A stretch of DNA of 7,682 nt, taken from Desulfovibrionaceae bacterium (GTDB lineage Bacteria > Pseudomonadota > Gammaproteobacteria > Burkholderiales > Burkholderiaceae_C). The notes under the pieces are model-generated. The model was not told the DNA's origin, did no database searches, and was given only the letters and a program-made list of their open reading frames with translations. The translations under genes and the position numbers were made by a program. Shown here in pieces: positions 1 to 7,682 of the stretch (position 1 is the first letter of the stretch; each line of letters begins with the position of its first letter). The stretch lies in the NCBI GenBank assembly GCA_009778355.1, contig WRJY01000223.1, forward strand, positions 1 through 7,682, written 5' to 3'.

Positions 1-435
1 GCGGGCACAGGCGGCGCCATCAGCCCGTCGGGTACTGGCTCAGTACTCTCGGGGACGACCAAAACGTTCACGGTCACGCCGAATGCGGGTTACGCCATCG
101 CCTCGGTGGGCGGCACTTGCGGCGGCACGCTCAGCGGCAATACCTACACGACTTATCCGGTCAACGCCAATTGCACGGTGACGGCAGCGTTCGCTTATCA
201 AGGAGCCCCCACCTACTACGCCGTGACCGCCAGCGCGGGCACAGGCGGCGCCATCAGTCCGTCGGGTACTGGCGCAGCGATCGCGGGGAGGGTCATAACA
301 TTCACGGTTACGCCGAATGTGGGCTACGTCATCTCCTCGGTCGGCGGCACCTGCGGCGGTACGCTCAGCGGCAATACCTACACGACCAATCCGATCTCCG
401 CCAACTGCACGGTGACGGCGACGTTCATTGTCCAT
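1..435 (+). repeat. In-frame tandem repeat, 234-bp period (78 codons), two copies
   Basis: The unit starting at base 1 recurs from base 235. The first 39 bases of each copy differ at only one position, and the block coding for the GGTCGGTLSGNTYTT segment (about 112-152 and 346-386) is also almost identical in DNA. The stretch coding for the residues just after TGGAISPSGTG has diverged (about 40-70 versus 274-304). The first copy continues through a linker to 234; the second stops after its last strand. More copies probably lie upstream. Near-identical DNA in parts of the unit suggests recent duplication or gene conversion (inference). Confidence 0.85.
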
Positions 436-438
436 TGA
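1..438 (+). CDS. C-terminal part of a divergent InlB B-repeat protein (5' end outside window)
   Basis: The reading frame is open from base 1 to a TGA at 436-438, so this is the last 145 residues of a longer protein whose start lies upstream. It contains two copies of a beta-rich unit with the order TGGAISPSGTG, then FTVTPN.GY, then a SVGGTCGGTLSGNTYTT block and a closing NCTVTA.F strand. This pattern fits the divergent InlB B-repeat family, found in secreted or surface proteins of many bacteria. Each unit has two cysteines about 20 residues apart, which could form a disulfide in an exported protein (inference). A Tyr-containing linker (AYQGAPTYYAV) joins the copies. The protein ends directly after the last strand with no LPXTG, IPTL-CTERM or membrane-anchor tail. 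The ligand and overall function cannot be told from this fragment. It converges with rpoD and is followed by a hairpin at 453-485. Confidence 0.8.
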   Translation, partial: AGTGGAISPSGTGSVLSGTTKTFTVTPNAGYAIASVGGTCGGTLSGNTYTTYPVNANCTVTAAFAYQGAPTYYAVTASAGTGGAISPSGTGAAIAGRVITFTVTPNVGYVISSVGGTCGGTLSGNTYTTNPISANCTVTATFIVH

Positions 439-452
439 GGTGATGACCCTAC

Positions 453-485
453 CGTAAAGCAGGCTGCATCGGCGCCTGCTTTACG
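453..485. terminator. Perfect 12-bp stem hairpin between convergent genes
   Basis: Bases 453-464 (CGTAAAGCAGGC) pair exactly with 474-485 (GCCTGCTTTACG) around a 9-base loop. The hairpin begins 15 bases after the stop of the repeat protein, where a transcription terminator is expected. Neither side has a proper T-tract: the plus side continues CTTTGGG and the minus side GTAGGG. It is therefore a strong stem but not a textbook intrinsic terminator. It could still end or stabilise transcripts from either side. An unrelated palindrome is the alternative. Confidence 0.5.
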
Positions 486-539
486 CTTTGGGCTGTGCCG
501 CCGGAGCGCAACAGCGCGCCCAGCAGGCCAATGTTCAGC

Positions 540-691
540 TCACGGTGCTTTCTTTGCCGCCAGCTTCATCTGTTGCCAGAAAGCAAGCCATAAGCCCAGG
601 CCCTGGCAGGACATGAAGCACGACAATGAGCGCGAACGCGCCGATGGCGACCGGCAACCGGAGGGCTTTCGGTGGTTTCCGCGGGGAGCAT
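540..691 (-). pseudogene. Possible frameshifted small membrane-protein gene with a strong ribosome binding site
   Basis: On the minus strand an ATG at 691-689 is preceded by AAGGAGG (705-699) with a 7-base spacer, the best Shine-Dalgarno in this part of the window. The frame from that ATG gives 41 residues (stop at 566-568), beginning MLPAETTESPPV and then turning Arg-rich and improbable. The +1 frame over the middle reads RLPVAIGAFALIVVLHVL, a plausible single membrane helix with an adjacent positive charge. The +2 frame over the end reads LWLAFWQQMKLAAKKAP and then stops at 542-540. Put together, the three pieces resemble a small N-terminally anchored membrane protein, perhaps the start of a TonB-like transducer, broken by two frameshifts. 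This is inference. The alternatives are an intact 41-residue peptide, or chance. Confidence 0.27.
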
Positions 692-765
692 GACAAAGCC
701 TCCTTCGCGCAATGAACGGGCAGCGCCGCTTGCTTGCCTGCTCTCAGGCGGCGCCGCTTGGCAAC

Positions 766-3156
<2,391 letters not shown>

Positions 3157-3439
3157 GGATCAATCTCGGTTCGGGGCGAATGCCGTGCCGGGAACGCGCG
3201 GCCACGCGCCCGGGCGGAACTCAGGGTACAAGAACAATGCGGACGGGCCGGTTTTCGACAGCGCTGGACAACGTGGCCGAAGCCCGGCCAATGCCGTCAA
3301 AAGGCAAGTGGAGTGGGCGAACATTTGGGATGCAGTCCTTGCGATGGGTTGGCCGCCCTGATGCGGGTGTACGCCTGACGCTGGCGCGTTGGCCGGTTTC
3401 GGAGGTGCTGCTGTCGCTCTTGCCGGTGACAATATTTCA

Positions 3440-3466
3440 ATTATAGCGCCAAGGCGTGCATGTCGA
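3440..3466 (-). promoter_or_regulatory. Candidate sigma-70 promoter for rpoD
   Basis: On the minus strand the box TATAAT (3445-3440) matches the -10 consensus at all six bases. TCGACA (3466-3461) matches the -35 consensus at five of six, but the spacer is only 15 bases, shorter than the preferred 17. It points at rpoD, whose ATG lies about 280 bases downstream. Because hicAB blocks co-transcription with dnaG, rpoD needs a promoter here. It is inferred from sequence only. Confidence 0.5.
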
Positions 3467-3494
3467 TCATTTCCCGGAAAAAGCAACGGGATGT

Positions 3495-3514
3495 TAAACA
3501 AAATTGTTTACAAT
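3495..3514 (+). promoter_or_regulatory. Candidate hicAB operator with overlapping -10 box
   Basis: TAAACAA (3495-3501) and TTGTTTA (3504-3510) form a perfect 7-bp inverted repeat with a 2-base centre. The right arm overlaps TACAAT (3509-3514), five of six matches to the -10 consensus and well placed to start hicAB transcription about 20-25 bases before the hicA GTG. No good -35 box is seen. HicB antitoxins with a C-terminal DNA-binding domain commonly repress their own operon from such palindromes. That HicB binds here is inference. Confidence 0.5.
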
Positions 3515-3542
3515 TGAGCCCGTTGGTGTTGATGGAGCCTGG

Positions 3543-3716
3543 GTGAAGCAAAGTGAGTTCATGCGGTGGCTGGCCGGGCAGGGAGCGACCTTCAAGGATG
3601 GCGCCAAGCACATCAAGGTCTACTTGAACGGCAAGCAGAGCCACGTTCCAAGGCACTCGACCGAGTTGAAAACAGGACTGGTCGAAGGCGTCAAAAAACA
3701 GCTAGGACTCAAATGA
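3543..3716 (+). CDS. hicA: HicA family mRNA interferase toxin
   Basis: HicA toxins are small double-stranded-RNA-binding-fold proteins that cleave mRNA and arrest translation until held by HicB. From the GTG at 3543 the product is 57 residues, the usual HicA size. It starts MKQSEFMRWLAGQG, carries KHIKVYLNGKQSHVPRH with the candidate catalytic His at residue 23, and ends ELKTGLVEGVKKQLGLK, the family's typical C-terminus. The residue before the key His is Lys (AKH) where many homologues have Ser or Thr. I chose GTG because GGAG at 3534-3537 lies 5 bases before it and because family proteins begin at this point. A longer version from the TTG at 3504 would start inside the operator palindrome and is unlikely. 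hicB follows 51 bases later, the usual toxin-first order. No catalytic loss is evident. Confidence 0.9.
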   Translation: MKQSEFMRWLAGQGATFKDGAKHIKVYLNGKQSHVPRHSTELKTGLVEGVKKQLGLK

Positions 3717-3767
3717 GGACAGCCACCGGAAGGGGCTGGTCTCACACCACAATCCAAGGAGAAAACC

Positions 3768-4184
3768 GTGCGTTATCCCGCTTTGTTCGCACCCGCCGAT
3801 GAAGGCGGCTTCGTGGTGACCTTTCGCGATATCCCGGAGGCCATCACCCAGGGCGAATCGGAATCCGAAGCCATGGAGATGGCCGAGGACGTTTTGATCT
3901 CGTCGATGGACTTTTACTTCGATGACCGGCGTCAGGTGCCCACGCCGTCGAAAGCGCGGCCTGGCGAGCGCATGGTCGAGTTGCCAGCGAGCGTAGCCGC
4001 CAAAGTACTGTTGCTCAACGAAATGCTGGCACAGCGCGTCACGCCCGCCGAACTGGCGCGGCGCATGGGCGCCAAGCCGCAGGAGGTCAACCGTATAACG
4101 ACGCTGGATCACGCCACCAAAATCGACACGATTAACCGGGCTTTGCACGCGCTGGGCAAGCGCCTCGAGGTCGCGGCGGTCTGA
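3768..4184 (+). CDS. hicB: HicB family antitoxin with C-terminal helix-turn-helix
   Basis: HicB binds and neutralises HicA and usually represses the operon. The product is 138 residues from a GTG at 3768, which has AAGGAG at 3756-3761 and a 6-base spacer. Residues 1-60 form the partial RNase H-like HicB domain, including MRYPALFAPADEGGFVVTF and the DIPEAITQGESESEA segment. A short linker rich in Pro/Arg follows (57-67). Residues about 75-135 form a Cro/XRE-type DNA-binding domain with VTPAELARRMGAKPQEVNRI and ending ALHALGKRLEVAA. The HTH form of HicB supports autoregulation at the palindrome upstream of hicA. Its strong ribosome binding site compared with that of hicA would favour excess antitoxin (inference). 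It converges with dnaG. Confidence 0.93.
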   Translation: MRYPALFAPADEGGFVVTFRDIPEAITQGESESEAMEMAEDVLISSMDFYFDDRRQVPTPSKARPGERMVELPASVAAKVLLLNEMLAQRVTPAELARRMGAKPQEVNRITTLDHATKIDTINRALHALGKRLEVAAV

Positions 4185-4399
4185 TTGGATTGAGTTGACC
4201 GAGGCAGGCGGCGCTTGGAGAGGCGTCGTCTCGCCGATCGTGATTTTTCTGTTTGGCGGATGACCCTTGGACGTCAGATAGCCGGTATCGCGCAGCGGCG
4301 TATTGGGAATGTCCCCGATGCTTTTGAGTTTGAGTCGTCACTTGCGCCGACGCGGCGTGGCTTCGCTCTCCATGCGATTCTTGTGAAGGCAGCAAGCGA
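4185..4399. other. Gap between hicB and dnaG, no gene assigned
   Basis: This convergent gap shows no recognisable protein, RNA gene or clear intrinsic terminator. A T-rich patch (ATTTTTCTGTTT, about 4242-4253) follows the short GC-rich stretch around 4216-4236 and might help end hicAB transcripts, but I cannot draw a convincing stem. Open frames run through it on both strands (4215-4919 plus, 4132-4416 minus), but they overlap known genes and look like shadows. It may be leftover sequence from the insertion of hicAB between dnaG and rpoD (inference). Confidence 0.5.
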
Positions 4400-6238
4400 T
4401 CAACCGCCGTTTCCACTGTCCGCGGCGCTCGATTCGTCGGCTGCGGCCAACTCGCGCAGCAGGCTCCGGTACAGTGGCAATTCGCTTGCGGCCAGCGCGG
4501 CGTCCATGCGGCGCTTGATCTGTTCGCGGCGCTCGGTGCGCACGATGCCCGCCAGTTCAGCCGGCTCGGAAACGATGTCCGGCGGCACCGAGGCTACCTG
4601 CCCTGCCGCGAATGCCTCGTACTCATGCCCGCGCAGCGCCTGGCGCAACGCGCTCCAGGGCTGGGGGCCGTGGTCCATGGCCTGGCCGGCCAGCCAGGCG
4701 AACAGCGGGCCGTGCGGCGGCGGCAGGTCGCACAGCAGCACGTGGTCGCTGTCGCTCAGGCGATCCCAGGCGCTGGGCTCGGTCAGCACGATTTGCAGGG
4801 CGCGGCTGGCGCGGCTGGCCGGCGGCGTGCGCAGGCCGCTGGCGCGGCGCGGCGCGCCCGTTTGCCAGGCTGGCCGGCCAGCCCCGGCGGGCGGGCGGGC
4901 GTCACTCTTTTTTTCATGACGATGCGCGCCGCCAGTCTGCCGCAAGCCCCAGAGCTGTTGCAGTTCGTGGGCGCCGATCTGCACCTGCGCGGCGATCTCG
5001 CCCAGCAGTTGCTGCGCCAGCGCGCCGGCGGGCAGCAGTTGCCACAGCGCGCGCGCGTTGGTGGCCAAGTGCGAGCGCCCCTCGGCGGTGGACAGATCGC
5101 ATTGCTCGGCGGCGGCGTCGAGCAAAAAACGCGACAGCGGCACGGCGGCCTTGACGGCTTCGGCAAAGGCTTCGGCGCCTTCGGCGCGGATGAAACTGTC
5201 GGGGTCGTGCTCGGGCGGCAGGAACAGGAATTTGACGCTTCGCACGTCGGTGGCCAGGGGCAAGGCGGCCTCCAGCGCCTTGCGCGCGGCGCGGCGTCCG
5301 GCGGCGTCGCCATCGAAGCTGAACACCACGCTGGCGGTAAAGCGAAACAGCTTGTGCAGGTGTTCGGGCGTGCAGGCGGTGCCGAGGGTGGCCACGGCGT
5401 TGGCAAAGCCCAGTTGCGCCAGGGCCACCACGTCCATGTAGCCTTCGGTGACCAGCGCGTAGCCGTGTTCGCGCAGGGCAGCACGCGCCTCGAACAGGCC
5501 GTACAGCTCGCGGCCCTTGTGGAACACCGGGGTTTCGGGCGAGTTCAGGTATTTGGGTTTTTCGTCGCCCAGCACGCGACCGCCGAAGCCGATCACTTCG
5601 CCCTTGACCGAGCGGATCGGAAACATGATGCGGTCGCGGAAACGGTCATAGCGTTTGTCCTGCCCATCTTCGCCGGCGATCACCAGGCCCGCCTCTTGCA
5701 GCAGCGGATCGGCGTAGTCGGCAAACACGCCGGCCAGCGTGCGCCAGCCCTCGGGCGCGTAGCCCAGGCCGAAGTCGCGCGCCGCCTGGCCCGAAAGGCC
5801 GCGTCCCTTCAAGTAGCCGATGGCGCGAGGCGAATCCTTCAGGCGCAGGCGGTAAGCGTCAGCCGCGCGCGCCAGCACGTCGGTCAGGGTGACGCGCTTT
5901 TCGCTTTCCTGCGCGGCGCGCTCGCGCTCGGCGGGGCTGCGCTCGTCCTCGGGCACCTGCAAGCCGTATTGCTGCGCCAGATCGTGCACCGTTTCGACAA
6001 AGCTGCCTCCCGCATGTTCCATCAGAAAGTCGATGGCATCGCCGTGCTTGCCGCAGCCGAAACAGTGGTAGAACTGCTTGGCGGGGCTGACGCTGAAGCT
6101 CGGCGATTTTTCCGCATGAAAGGGGCACAGACCGGTGAAGTTGGCGCCGGTTTTTTTCAGTTGCACGTAGCGGCCGACGATCTCCACGATGTCGGCGCGC
6201 GCCAAGAGTTCCTGAATGAAGTGCTGCGCAATGCTCAC
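4400..6238 (-). CDS. dnaG: DNA primase DnaG
   Basis: DnaG makes the short RNA primers for lagging-strand synthesis and works with the DnaB helicase at the fork. The product is 612 residues from the GTG at 6238. The CHC2 zinc finger has C38, H41, C59 and C62 (LCPFHAEKSPSF and HCFGCG). The RNA-polymerase core begins near 115 and contains the RFRDRIMFPI and VIGFGGRVLGDEKPKYLNSP motifs. The TOPRIM acidic residues E265, D269, D309, D311, D345 and D347 fall at the same numbers as in the E. coli enzyme (TEGYMDV, FSFDGDAAGRR, HDPDSF), which supports this start. The variable DnaB-binding region is about 430-612, with an Arg/Pro/Ala linker at 436-480. The frame stays open for 74 codons upstream, but that part looks non-coding. 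No clear Shine-Dalgarno precedes the GTG. All catalytic residues are present. Confidence 0.96.
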   Translation of the reverse strand: MSIAQHFIQELLARADIVEIVGRYVQLKKTGANFTGLCPFHAEKSPSFSVSPAKQFYHCFGCGKHGDAIDFLMEHAGGSFVETVHDLAQQYGLQVPEDERSPAERERAAQESEKRVTLTDVLARAADAYRLRLKDSPRAIGYLKGRGLSGQAARDFGLGYAPEGWRTLAGVFADYADPLLQEAGLVIAGEDGQDKRYDRFRDRIMFPIRSVKGEVIGFGGRVLGDEKPKYLNSPETPVFHKGRELYGLFEARAALREHGYALVTEGYMDVVALAQLGFANAVATLGTACTPEHLHKLFRFTASVVFSFDGDAAGRRAARKALEAALPLATDVRSVKFLFLPPEHDPDSFIRAEGAEAFAEAVKAAVPLSRFLLDAAAEQCDLSTAEGRSHLATNARALWQLLPAGALAQQLLGEIAAQVQIGAHELQQLWGLRQTGGAHRHEKKSDARPPAGAGRPAWQTGAPRRASGLRTPPASRASRALQIVLTEPSAWDRLSDSDHVLLCDLPPPHGPLFAWLAGQAMDHGPQPWSALRQALRGHEYEAFAAGQVASVPPDIVSEPAELAGIVRTERREQIKRRMDAALAASELPLYRSLLRELAAADESSAADSGNGG

Positions 6239-6471
6239 GCGCCGATTGTGACGGATCGAACGGTTGCCGCCGCGAACCCGTCCACTGCGGGTCAATACAA
6301 TGAGTTTGAATACCCGAAACAAACCAAGAAACTGTGATGCCCCCAAACCAGCGCCGGCAAGAGACAAAAGTTCGAACTGTGCAAGCGAGCTGGCTCGGCG
6401 GTGGCGATTGATGTTTGAAATGCCCCCTCTTCGCAGACGCTGACCGCCGCTACCTCCCAATCACCCAGCCC
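6239..6471. other. Divergent dnaG / ribD intergenic region
   Basis: No gene, tRNA or FMN riboswitch is visible. The dnaG side holds a weak promoter candidate (6294-6322) and a small hairpin, ACCCG (6276-6280) with CGGGT (6288-6292), that would lie in the dnaG leader. On the ribD side I find no convincing promoter or Shine-Dalgarno. An 8-base palindrome GTTCGAAC (6370-6377) is present with no assigned role. Confidence 0.5.
6294..6322 (-). promoter_or_regulatory. Weak candidate promoter for dnaG
   Basis: On the minus strand TTGTTT (6322-6317) and TGTATT (6299-6294) are separated by 17 bases, in the AT-richest part of the dnaG/ribD gap. Each box matches the sigma-70 consensus at four of six positions. 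It would start transcripts about 50 bases before the dnaG GTG. No better candidate is seen. Confidence 0.3.
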
Positions 6472-7587
6472 ATGACCGCCGCCGGCATCCACCCTCACAT
6501 GAGCCAGGCGCTTGAGTTGGCCGCGCACGCGCGCGCCATCTGCCCGCCCAACCCGGCAGTGGGCTGCGTCATCGCCGACGCCGGCGGCGTGGTGCTGGGG
6601 CAAGGTCACACGCAGCCCACCGGCCAGGCGCACGCCGAGGTCATGGCCTTGCGCGAGGCCGCCGCCCGCGGACATTCAGTGACGGGCGCCACGGCCTACG
6701 TCACGCTGGAACCCTGCGCCCACCACGGACGCACCGGCCCGTGCTGCGACGCGCTGATCGCCGCCGGCGTCAGCCGCGTGGTCGCCTCGCTGCAAGACCC
6801 CAATCCGCGCGTGGCCGGCCAAGGCTTCGCGCGCCTGCGCGCCGCCGGCATCGAAGTACACGTCGGGCCTGGGGCCGAGCGGTCGCGCGAATTGAACATC
6901 GGGTTTTTCAGCCGCATGGCGCGCGGCACGCCTTGGGTGCGCCTGAAAGCGGCCAGTTCGATCGACGGGCGCACCGCCTTGCCAAACGGGCAGAGCCAAT
7001 GGATCACATCGCCCGAAGCGCGCGCCGATGGCCACGCATGGCGCGCGCGCGCCTGCGTGGTGCTGACCGGCATCGGCACCGTGCTGCAAGACGATCCGCA
7101 ACTCACCGTCCGCCTAGTCGCCGCGCCGCGCCAGCCGCACTTGGCGGTGGTCGACGCGCGGCTGCAAACGCCGCCCACCGCCCGGCTGTGGCGCGCCGCG
7201 CCGCGCCGCGTGCTCATCTACACGGCAACGCCGGATGCCGCGCGCCAACAGGCGCTGACCAGCCTGGGCGCCGAAATCATCGCCCTGCCCGGCGCGCACG
7301 GCAAAGTGGACCTGGCCGCCATGCTGAACGACCTGGCGCGGCGCGAAGTCAACGAAGTTCACGTCGAAGCCGGCTGCACCCTGAACGGCGCGCTGATGCG
7401 CGCTGGCCTGGCGGACGAACTGCTGCTCTACCAGGCCCCGCTGCTGCTGGGCGAAGGCCCAGGCATCGCCGCCATCGGCCCGTTCGAGACCCTGGCCGAC
7501 GGCCCGCGCCTGACATGGCGCGAAGCGCGCCGCGTCGGCCCCGACCTGATGCTGCTGGCGCGCCTGGCAGGCCACGGCGACTTTTGA
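6472..7587 (+). CDS. ribD: Bifunctional riboflavin biosynthesis protein RibD (pyrimidine deaminase/reductase)
   Basis: RibD carries out two steps of riboflavin synthesis: deamination of the pyrimidine product of GTP cyclohydrolase II, then NADPH-dependent reduction of the ribosyl side chain. It is cytosolic. The product has 371 residues from the ATG at 6472. Residues about 10-150 are the zinc deaminase domain: PPNPAVGCVI, then HAE (H54, catalytic E56), then EPCAHHGRTGPCC with zinc ligands C82 and C91. Residues about 155-371 are the reductase domain: LKAASSIDGRTAL, SQWITS, a GTVLQDDPQLTVR segment, and VEAGCTLNGALMRAGLADEL. Both active sites look intact and the length is normal for the family. 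The ATG at 6499 is an alternative start closer to the E. coli N-terminus; neither has a clear Shine-Dalgarno. An IS630-type element lies one base after the stop codon. Confidence 0.95.
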   Translation: MTAAGIHPHMSQALELAAHARAICPPNPAVGCVIADAGGVVLGQGHTQPTGQAHAEVMALREAAARGHSVTGATAYVTLEPCAHHGRTGPCCDALIAAGVSRVVASLQDPNPRVAGQGFARLRAAGIEVHVGPGAERSRELNIGFFSRMARGTPWVRLKAASSIDGRTALPNGQSQWITSPEARADGHAWRARACVVLTGIGTVLQDDPQLTVRLVAAPRQPHLAVVDARLQTPPTARLWRAAPRRVLIYTATPDAARQQALTSLGAEIIALPGAHGKVDLAAMLNDLARREVNEVHVEAGCTLNGALMRAGLADELLLYQAPLLLGEGPGIAAIGPFETLADGPRLTWREARRVGPDLMLLARLAGHGDF

Positions 7588-7589
7588 AC

Positions 7590-7682
7590 TAGTGTCATGT
7601 CACGTGTAAAATGACGTCTAAAAAGGCCCAATGAAGGTTGCAACCAGGCCACAATAGGGGAATGGACAAATACATCGTCACC
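7590..7682 (+). mobile_element. Left end of an IS630-family insertion sequence (truncated by window)
   Basis: Immediately after ribD the sequence reads CTAG (7589-7592). IS630/Tc1-type elements insert at TA, often within CTAG, and duplicate the TA. From there a terminal region begins GTGTCATGTCACGTG, with an internal inverted pair GTCAT (7594-7598) and ATGAC (7611-7615) and a second palindrome GGTTGCAACC (7636-7645). About 70 bases in, a reading frame starts MDKYIVT, the style of IS630 transposase N-termini. The right end is outside the window, so neither the matching terminal repeat nor the second TA can be seen. Confidence 0.65.
7662..7682 (+). CDS. Start of IS630-family transposase (3' part outside window)
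   Basis: The ATG at 7662 follows AGGGGA and opens a frame that runs to the window edge, giving MDKYIVT. Transposases of this family often begin with a short Met-acidic/basic-Lys-Tyr-hydrophobic-Val-Thr stretch like this, and the terminal-type sequence upstream agrees. Seven codons alone cannot prove the family, and the ribosome binding site is only about one base from the ATG. The DDE catalytic domain, if intact, lies beyond the window. Confidence 0.55.

Larger units (their letters stand above)
3157..3542. other. Divergent rpoD / hicA intergenic control region
   Basis: This 386-base stretch holds no convincing gene. The open frames across it are low-complexity Pro/Ala/Arg readings without homology that I recognise. 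The rpoD-proximal part (3157-3415) is ordinary GC-rich DNA that would form an rpoD 5' leader of nearly 280 nt. The part from about 3420 to 3520 is clearly more AT-rich. It carries a rpoD-facing promoter candidate (3440-3466) and a hicA-facing inverted repeat with a -10 candidate (3495-3514). Confidence 0.7.

Noticed and set aside
736..749. Hairpin GCCTG/CAGGC just downstream of rpoD as its terminator
   Set aside because: The stem has only five Watson-Crick pairs with a 4-base loop and no T-tract on either strand, too weak to call.
3160..3501. A 113-residue frame on the minus strand upstream of rpoD
   Set aside because: It has a low-complexity Pro/Ala composition, overlaps the promoter region and lacks a recognisable domain. 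It is more likely the rpoD leader than a gene.
3504..3542. Extended HicA start at the TTG at 3504
   Set aside because: It would begin inside the operator palindrome and just before the -10 candidate. The GTG at 3543 has a Shine-Dalgarno and gives the normal HicA length.
4625..6337. A 570-residue open frame on the plus strand
   Set aside because: It is the antisense shadow of dnaG. It is Gln/Ala/Gly/Arg-rich with no family signature, while dnaG has all its catalytic residues on the other strand.
6370..6377. GTTCGAAC resembling the T-loop of a tRNA
   Set aside because: No acceptor, D or anticodon arms can be drawn around it on either strand; it is simply an 8-base palindrome.
6239..6460. N-terminal extension of DnaG by 74 residues
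   Set aside because: The extra part is Arg/Gly/Ser-rich with no homology I recognise. With the GTG at 6238 the TOPRIM residues fall at the E. coli numbers.
6239..6471. FMN riboswitch upstream of ribD
   Set aside because: None of the conserved FMN-element segments can be found in this short region.

Overview
The window is GC-rich chromosomal DNA. It most likely comes from a betaproteobacterium of the order Burkholderiales, probably a Comamonadaceae-like lineage. The support is the style of RpoD, which has a long Lys/Ala/Pro-rich N-terminal extension, and of DnaG and RibD. The assignment rests on recognition of protein style, not on a database search.

Layout, left to right. (1) 1-438, plus strand: the C-terminal end of a larger exported-type protein made of tandem divergent InlB B-repeat-like units, ending before a 12-bp hairpin. 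(2) 439-765: a convergent gap. It holds the hairpin and a short minus-strand reading region with an excellent ribosome binding site that looks frameshifted. (3) 766-3156, minus: rpoD, the primary sigma factor, apparently complete. (4) 3157-3542: a divergent control region with a consensus TATAAT box facing rpoD and an AT-rich inverted repeat facing the next genes. (5) 3543-4184, plus: a hicA-hicB type II toxin-antitoxin pair. (6) 4185-4399: a convergent gap with nothing clearly assignable. (7) 4400-6238, minus: dnaG, the replicative primase, complete. (8) 6239-6471: the divergent dnaG/ribD intergenic region. (9) 6472-7587, plus: ribD, the bifunctional riboflavin deaminase/reductase. (10) From about 7590 to the window edge: the left end of an IS630-type insertion sequence, sitting in a CTAG site one base after the ribD stop codon, with the first seven codons of its transposase.

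dnaG and rpoD belong to the classic macromolecular-synthesis cluster (rpsU-dnaG-rpoD), and both keep the same orientation here. The hicAB module sits between them in the opposite direction, so rpoD needs its own promoter, and one is visible upstream of it. Any transcript reading through the end of dnaG would be antisense to hicBA. rpsU is not next to dnaG; ribD is there instead, divergently transcribed. The IS630 end shows a second accessory insertion, placed so that ribD stays intact while its link to downstream genes may be cut.

I see no tRNA, rRNA, CRISPR array or clear riboswitch. I did not find an unmistakably new system. The most interesting points are the toxin-antitoxin insertion that splits dnaG from rpoD with its operator/promoter layout, the IS inserted at the ribD stop, and the decayed-looking small gene after rpoD.
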